64,000 nucleotides of DNA from Chlorokybus atmophyticus. Taxonomy: Eukaryota; Streptophyta; Chlorokybophyceae; Chlorokybales; Chlorokybaceae. The DNA lies in NCBI GenBank assembly GCA_009103225.1, contig RHPI01000008.1, forward strand, positions 62,001 through 126,000, read 5' to 3'. Numbering within the stretch: position 1 is the stretch's first letter; every line of letters starts with the position of its first letter. This document shows, piece after piece, positions 61,534 through 64,000 of the stretch. A program made the position numbers and the translations under genes. The notes under the pieces are model-generated. The model made no database searches. It saw only the letters and a list, made by a program, of their open reading frames with translations, and had not been told where the DNA came from.

Positions 61534-63447
61534 CTGGAGAGCACACACGAGGGATTAGGGAATTGCACACCGTACTGCTGAACAAGCAGCAAGATGATGC
61601 ATACACAAATGCCCATACAGACATTCCCAGTGTGCTTGTGGGTGGCCGTCCAATGCTATTCAGTCCCAACTGCAGGCATACATAAGAACCCACCCACATG
61701 ATAATACAGATTACAAACGTAGGCCCGTACCGTTCCTTGCTCAGCCATTGACTTGGGAGAAATGTCGCACGCATCCACAATGTGGCTTCAGCTGAACCTG
61801 GTAAAACACTATGTCGATCACAGGACGCTGCCACAGCAGCAGCAATGACCCTTATAATGAGCCGTGTGGGTGTCATATTATGCCATTGTGCAAGTAGTCG
61901 CTGATTTTCCAAGACACGGCTGCTGTTGGTGCTGCACATGGTCACTTGTGCTATGGATGTGCGTTTGCGTGCAAGCAATTGCATACGTGCGCGCAACCAG
62001 TGAAGCAACACTGCGCAAGCAAGCAAGGCCCCGGCGTGCAGCGGCACAACTGCGGTATCTCTTGGTGCCACAGAACACACACAAGAGAACCCAGCTGACC
62101 ATCAGCCAACCAGTAGACTTGCTATGCCACAGCCTGCACATAATGCCGCCCCAGCGCGTGTGTGTGATGCATACGCAGCTCAAGCAAGCACCGCATTGGT
62201 AACCATGCCATGCAGCAGCCAGCAAGAAAGCCAGCCAAGCAGAAAAGGGCAAACGTAAGCTCTGCACTAAGCCCAAGCTCAGTTGCACAACACCCACAAG
62301 CACGACCCGCCTGCCCTCCCCCAACGTACCTCCGCCACCTCCGCCACCGCCGCCGTCGCCACAGCTGCTTACCCTGCCTGCTGACCACTTGCACGCTTGC
62401 AGAAAGCGCGGGAAACATTAGATGCCAGTTTGCTACACTGTACTGGCACGTCATAATGGTCATAACTGGCTACAGCACAGTATGCATACTGGCATACATA
62501 CTGGCGTGCGTACTGGTTTGTTGGCATGCTTGTAGGCACAACACTGGCTGGTGGGCTGGTGCCAGGAGCGGCGGGGGCGGCGGCGGCGGAGGAGGGTCAG
62601 CTGCCGTCGTTGCTGTTGTATTGGTGGCGTGTGTATTGTGTGGGTTAAGCTAGGCTGCCAGCTTGTCGGCTAGCAAGCAGGAGGAGGAAGAAGCAAAAGG
62701 CTGGTGCGCTGTGCTGTGTGGTAGTCCTTGCTTGCAGTCACAGCATACTCCAATGCTGGAAACCAGTGCTGCTGTGACATGCAATACTAAGCAGGCTAAA
62801 GCACCAGTCATGAACTTGAGCGCATGCATCCAACACAAGTACAATCTACACTATACTTGCAGCATGGACATGCAAGCACACGCAATCCCCACCCCACGAA
62901 GCATTTACCGTCCCCACTGTGTACACATGCGCACACCTACATGCGTGTTCGCGTGCAGTGCCAAAGGACCACTTGGCTTGTGGTGGAGTGCGAGGCGAGT
63001 GGGGTTGGTTCACATGCGTGTGTCTGCATCTGTTTGCTTATGAAAGTGGTACTACTTTAGTGTGAACACTGTACTTCATGTTAAATTAGCTTTCCACACC
63101 AATTCTCGTGCGCGCAGGCGCTGACAACCTTTGTGCATGGTACACATTCTCGATAGAATGCTTGGGCGTATAGCTGTTTACCGACGTTGATGAGCAAAGT
63201 GATAGACGGTATGCATTAATCAAAACTTATGGCATGCAGAGTAAGCAAGCTGCCCTGGTGGACACAACCAGCACACAAACATGGCCGGTAGTGGTGGTCC
63301 GTCTGCTGCGAGAAGAGCCATCAGTAAGCGTTGTATGTGTGCACAGCAGCTGGTGTGGAGCGCTTTGTTTGTCTTGGTTCCTTGCTTGCTACTTCAAGTA
63401 TCCAGTATACACAGATGGTAACTGTGTTGCTATCCTTTACTTGTCAG
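61534..63447. other. divergent region between the two F-box paralogues
   Basis: Holds possible first exons for both genes (near 62435 on minus; MAGSGGPSAARRAI at 63281 on plus before gtaagc), but neither is proven. GGC/GGA runs at 62300-62360 and 62565-62600. Confidence 0.4.
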
Positions 63448-64000
63448 CTGCTGTCTCTTCAACTCCCTTGATTGTGCGCATCTTCCAACCGGCATGTCCC
63501 ACAGCGGTGAGTGTGTGAGCATGCCCTCAAGCAAGCGCAAGAGCAAGAGCAAGTACTGCTCTAATCTTGGCTGTGCATATACACGGAAATATTGTTGGTA
63601 TGCATTGTTTGCTCTTGTGCAGCGGGAGACTGCAAGGCTAATGTTGGTGTGTAAAGGAGTGTGAGACGCGCTCAAGAGCGAGAGCCGCTTGTGGTCTACA
63701 GTCAGGTTGACACCAAGTGTCGGGCTATACGAAACATTTGACGCTTTGCTGACAAGCGCATTGCTCTCGACTGCAAGCTGGTCGACAACGTGACATTGCG
63801 AGGGTTGCAGCCGAGAGATGTTGAATTGCTTTATGCTATCCACAAGGTTTACCCGAATATCACCCACATAGACTGCAGGCTGGAAGGAATCGTTGATTCC
63901 GAAGAGATCACCCGTTCTTCTTGGGACTGTGTTTTTCTAAAGCGTTGGAAAGCGTGCGTCTCTCAGTTGAGGTCTGCAAGGGTGACCTTGATGTTGGCCC
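63448..64000 (+). pseudogene. decayed F-box/LRR-like paralogue, cut by the window end
   Basis: Exon 63448-63506 (acceptor gtcag, donor gtgagt) matches the F-box exon of the 59.7-61.5 kb gene but is one base shorter. LLSL and STPLIVRIFQPACPTA are in different frames. The next exon begins at 63623 (RETARLMLVCKGV), as in the paralogue, but has TGA at 63662-63664 where the other gene has Arg (a C-to-T change at CpG would do this). Similarity then resumes in another frame from 63751 (IALDCKLVDNVTL, HKVYPNITHIDCRL). Three lesions make it a pseudogene; the intron position is conserved between the two copies. Confidence 0.65.

Overview
The window looks like nuclear DNA from a green-lineage eukaryote, most likely a streptophyte (charophyte-type) alga. 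The genes are split by short GT-AG introns and sit among LTR and DNA transposon remains and very long microsatellites. A piece of plastid ycf1 is inserted at 40.9-41.5 kb, and a chloroplast-type transit peptide starts the oxidoreductase at 32.3-35.2 kb. Nothing looks bacterial. I found no tRNA, rRNA or CRISPR array. There are two large sequence gaps (25366-25742 and 55473-56092) and single N positions at 389, 23765, 31332, 41497, 50252 and 51252 that look like contig joins.

Layout. 1-1.9 kb: gene-free, with a dense array of short hairpins and a 149-bp MITE. 1.93-17.8 kb: a Ty3/Gypsy LTR retrotransposon (two ~98% similar LTRs, PBS, gag-protease, pol, polypurine tract). It carries two overlapping ORFs of unknown function and is interrupted by a 917-bp TTAA-flanked element and by an intron-rich Crypton-type tyrosine recombinase with a duplicated GCR1_C DNA-binding domain. 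17.8-26.4 kb: mostly gene-free, with repeats, a 211-bp-arm palindrome and one unidentified split gene. 26.4-27.9 kb: a spliced, broken pogo/Tigger transposase. 27.9-30.7 kb: a decayed Gypsy element whose polyprotein has a DNMT3-like cytosine-5 DNA methyltransferase between protease and reverse transcriptase.

The host-gene block begins at 32.3 kb. A nine-exon plastid-targeted medium-chain oxidoreductase and TRM61 (catalytic subunit of the tRNA m1A58 methyltransferase) lie in tandem on the minus strand. Divergent from TRM61 is the first of four BTB-domain genes on the plus strand (39.8, 44.3, 46.2 and 48.7 kb). Two of these are intact and two are broken. All share a first intron that begins GC instead of GT. 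A relic of TRM61 exon 1 before the second BTB gene shows that the duplicated unit included the TRM61-BTB promoter region.

49.8-64 kb: huge CT and CA microsatellites, weakly supported WD40-like exons, two unidentified minus-strand split genes, an F-box/LRR-type gene (minus, 59.7-61.5 kb) and its decayed head-to-head paralogue (plus, 63.4 kb to the end).

The most notable items are the retrotransposon-borne methyltransferase, the Crypton, the BTB cluster with its conserved GC-AG introns, and the plastid insertion.
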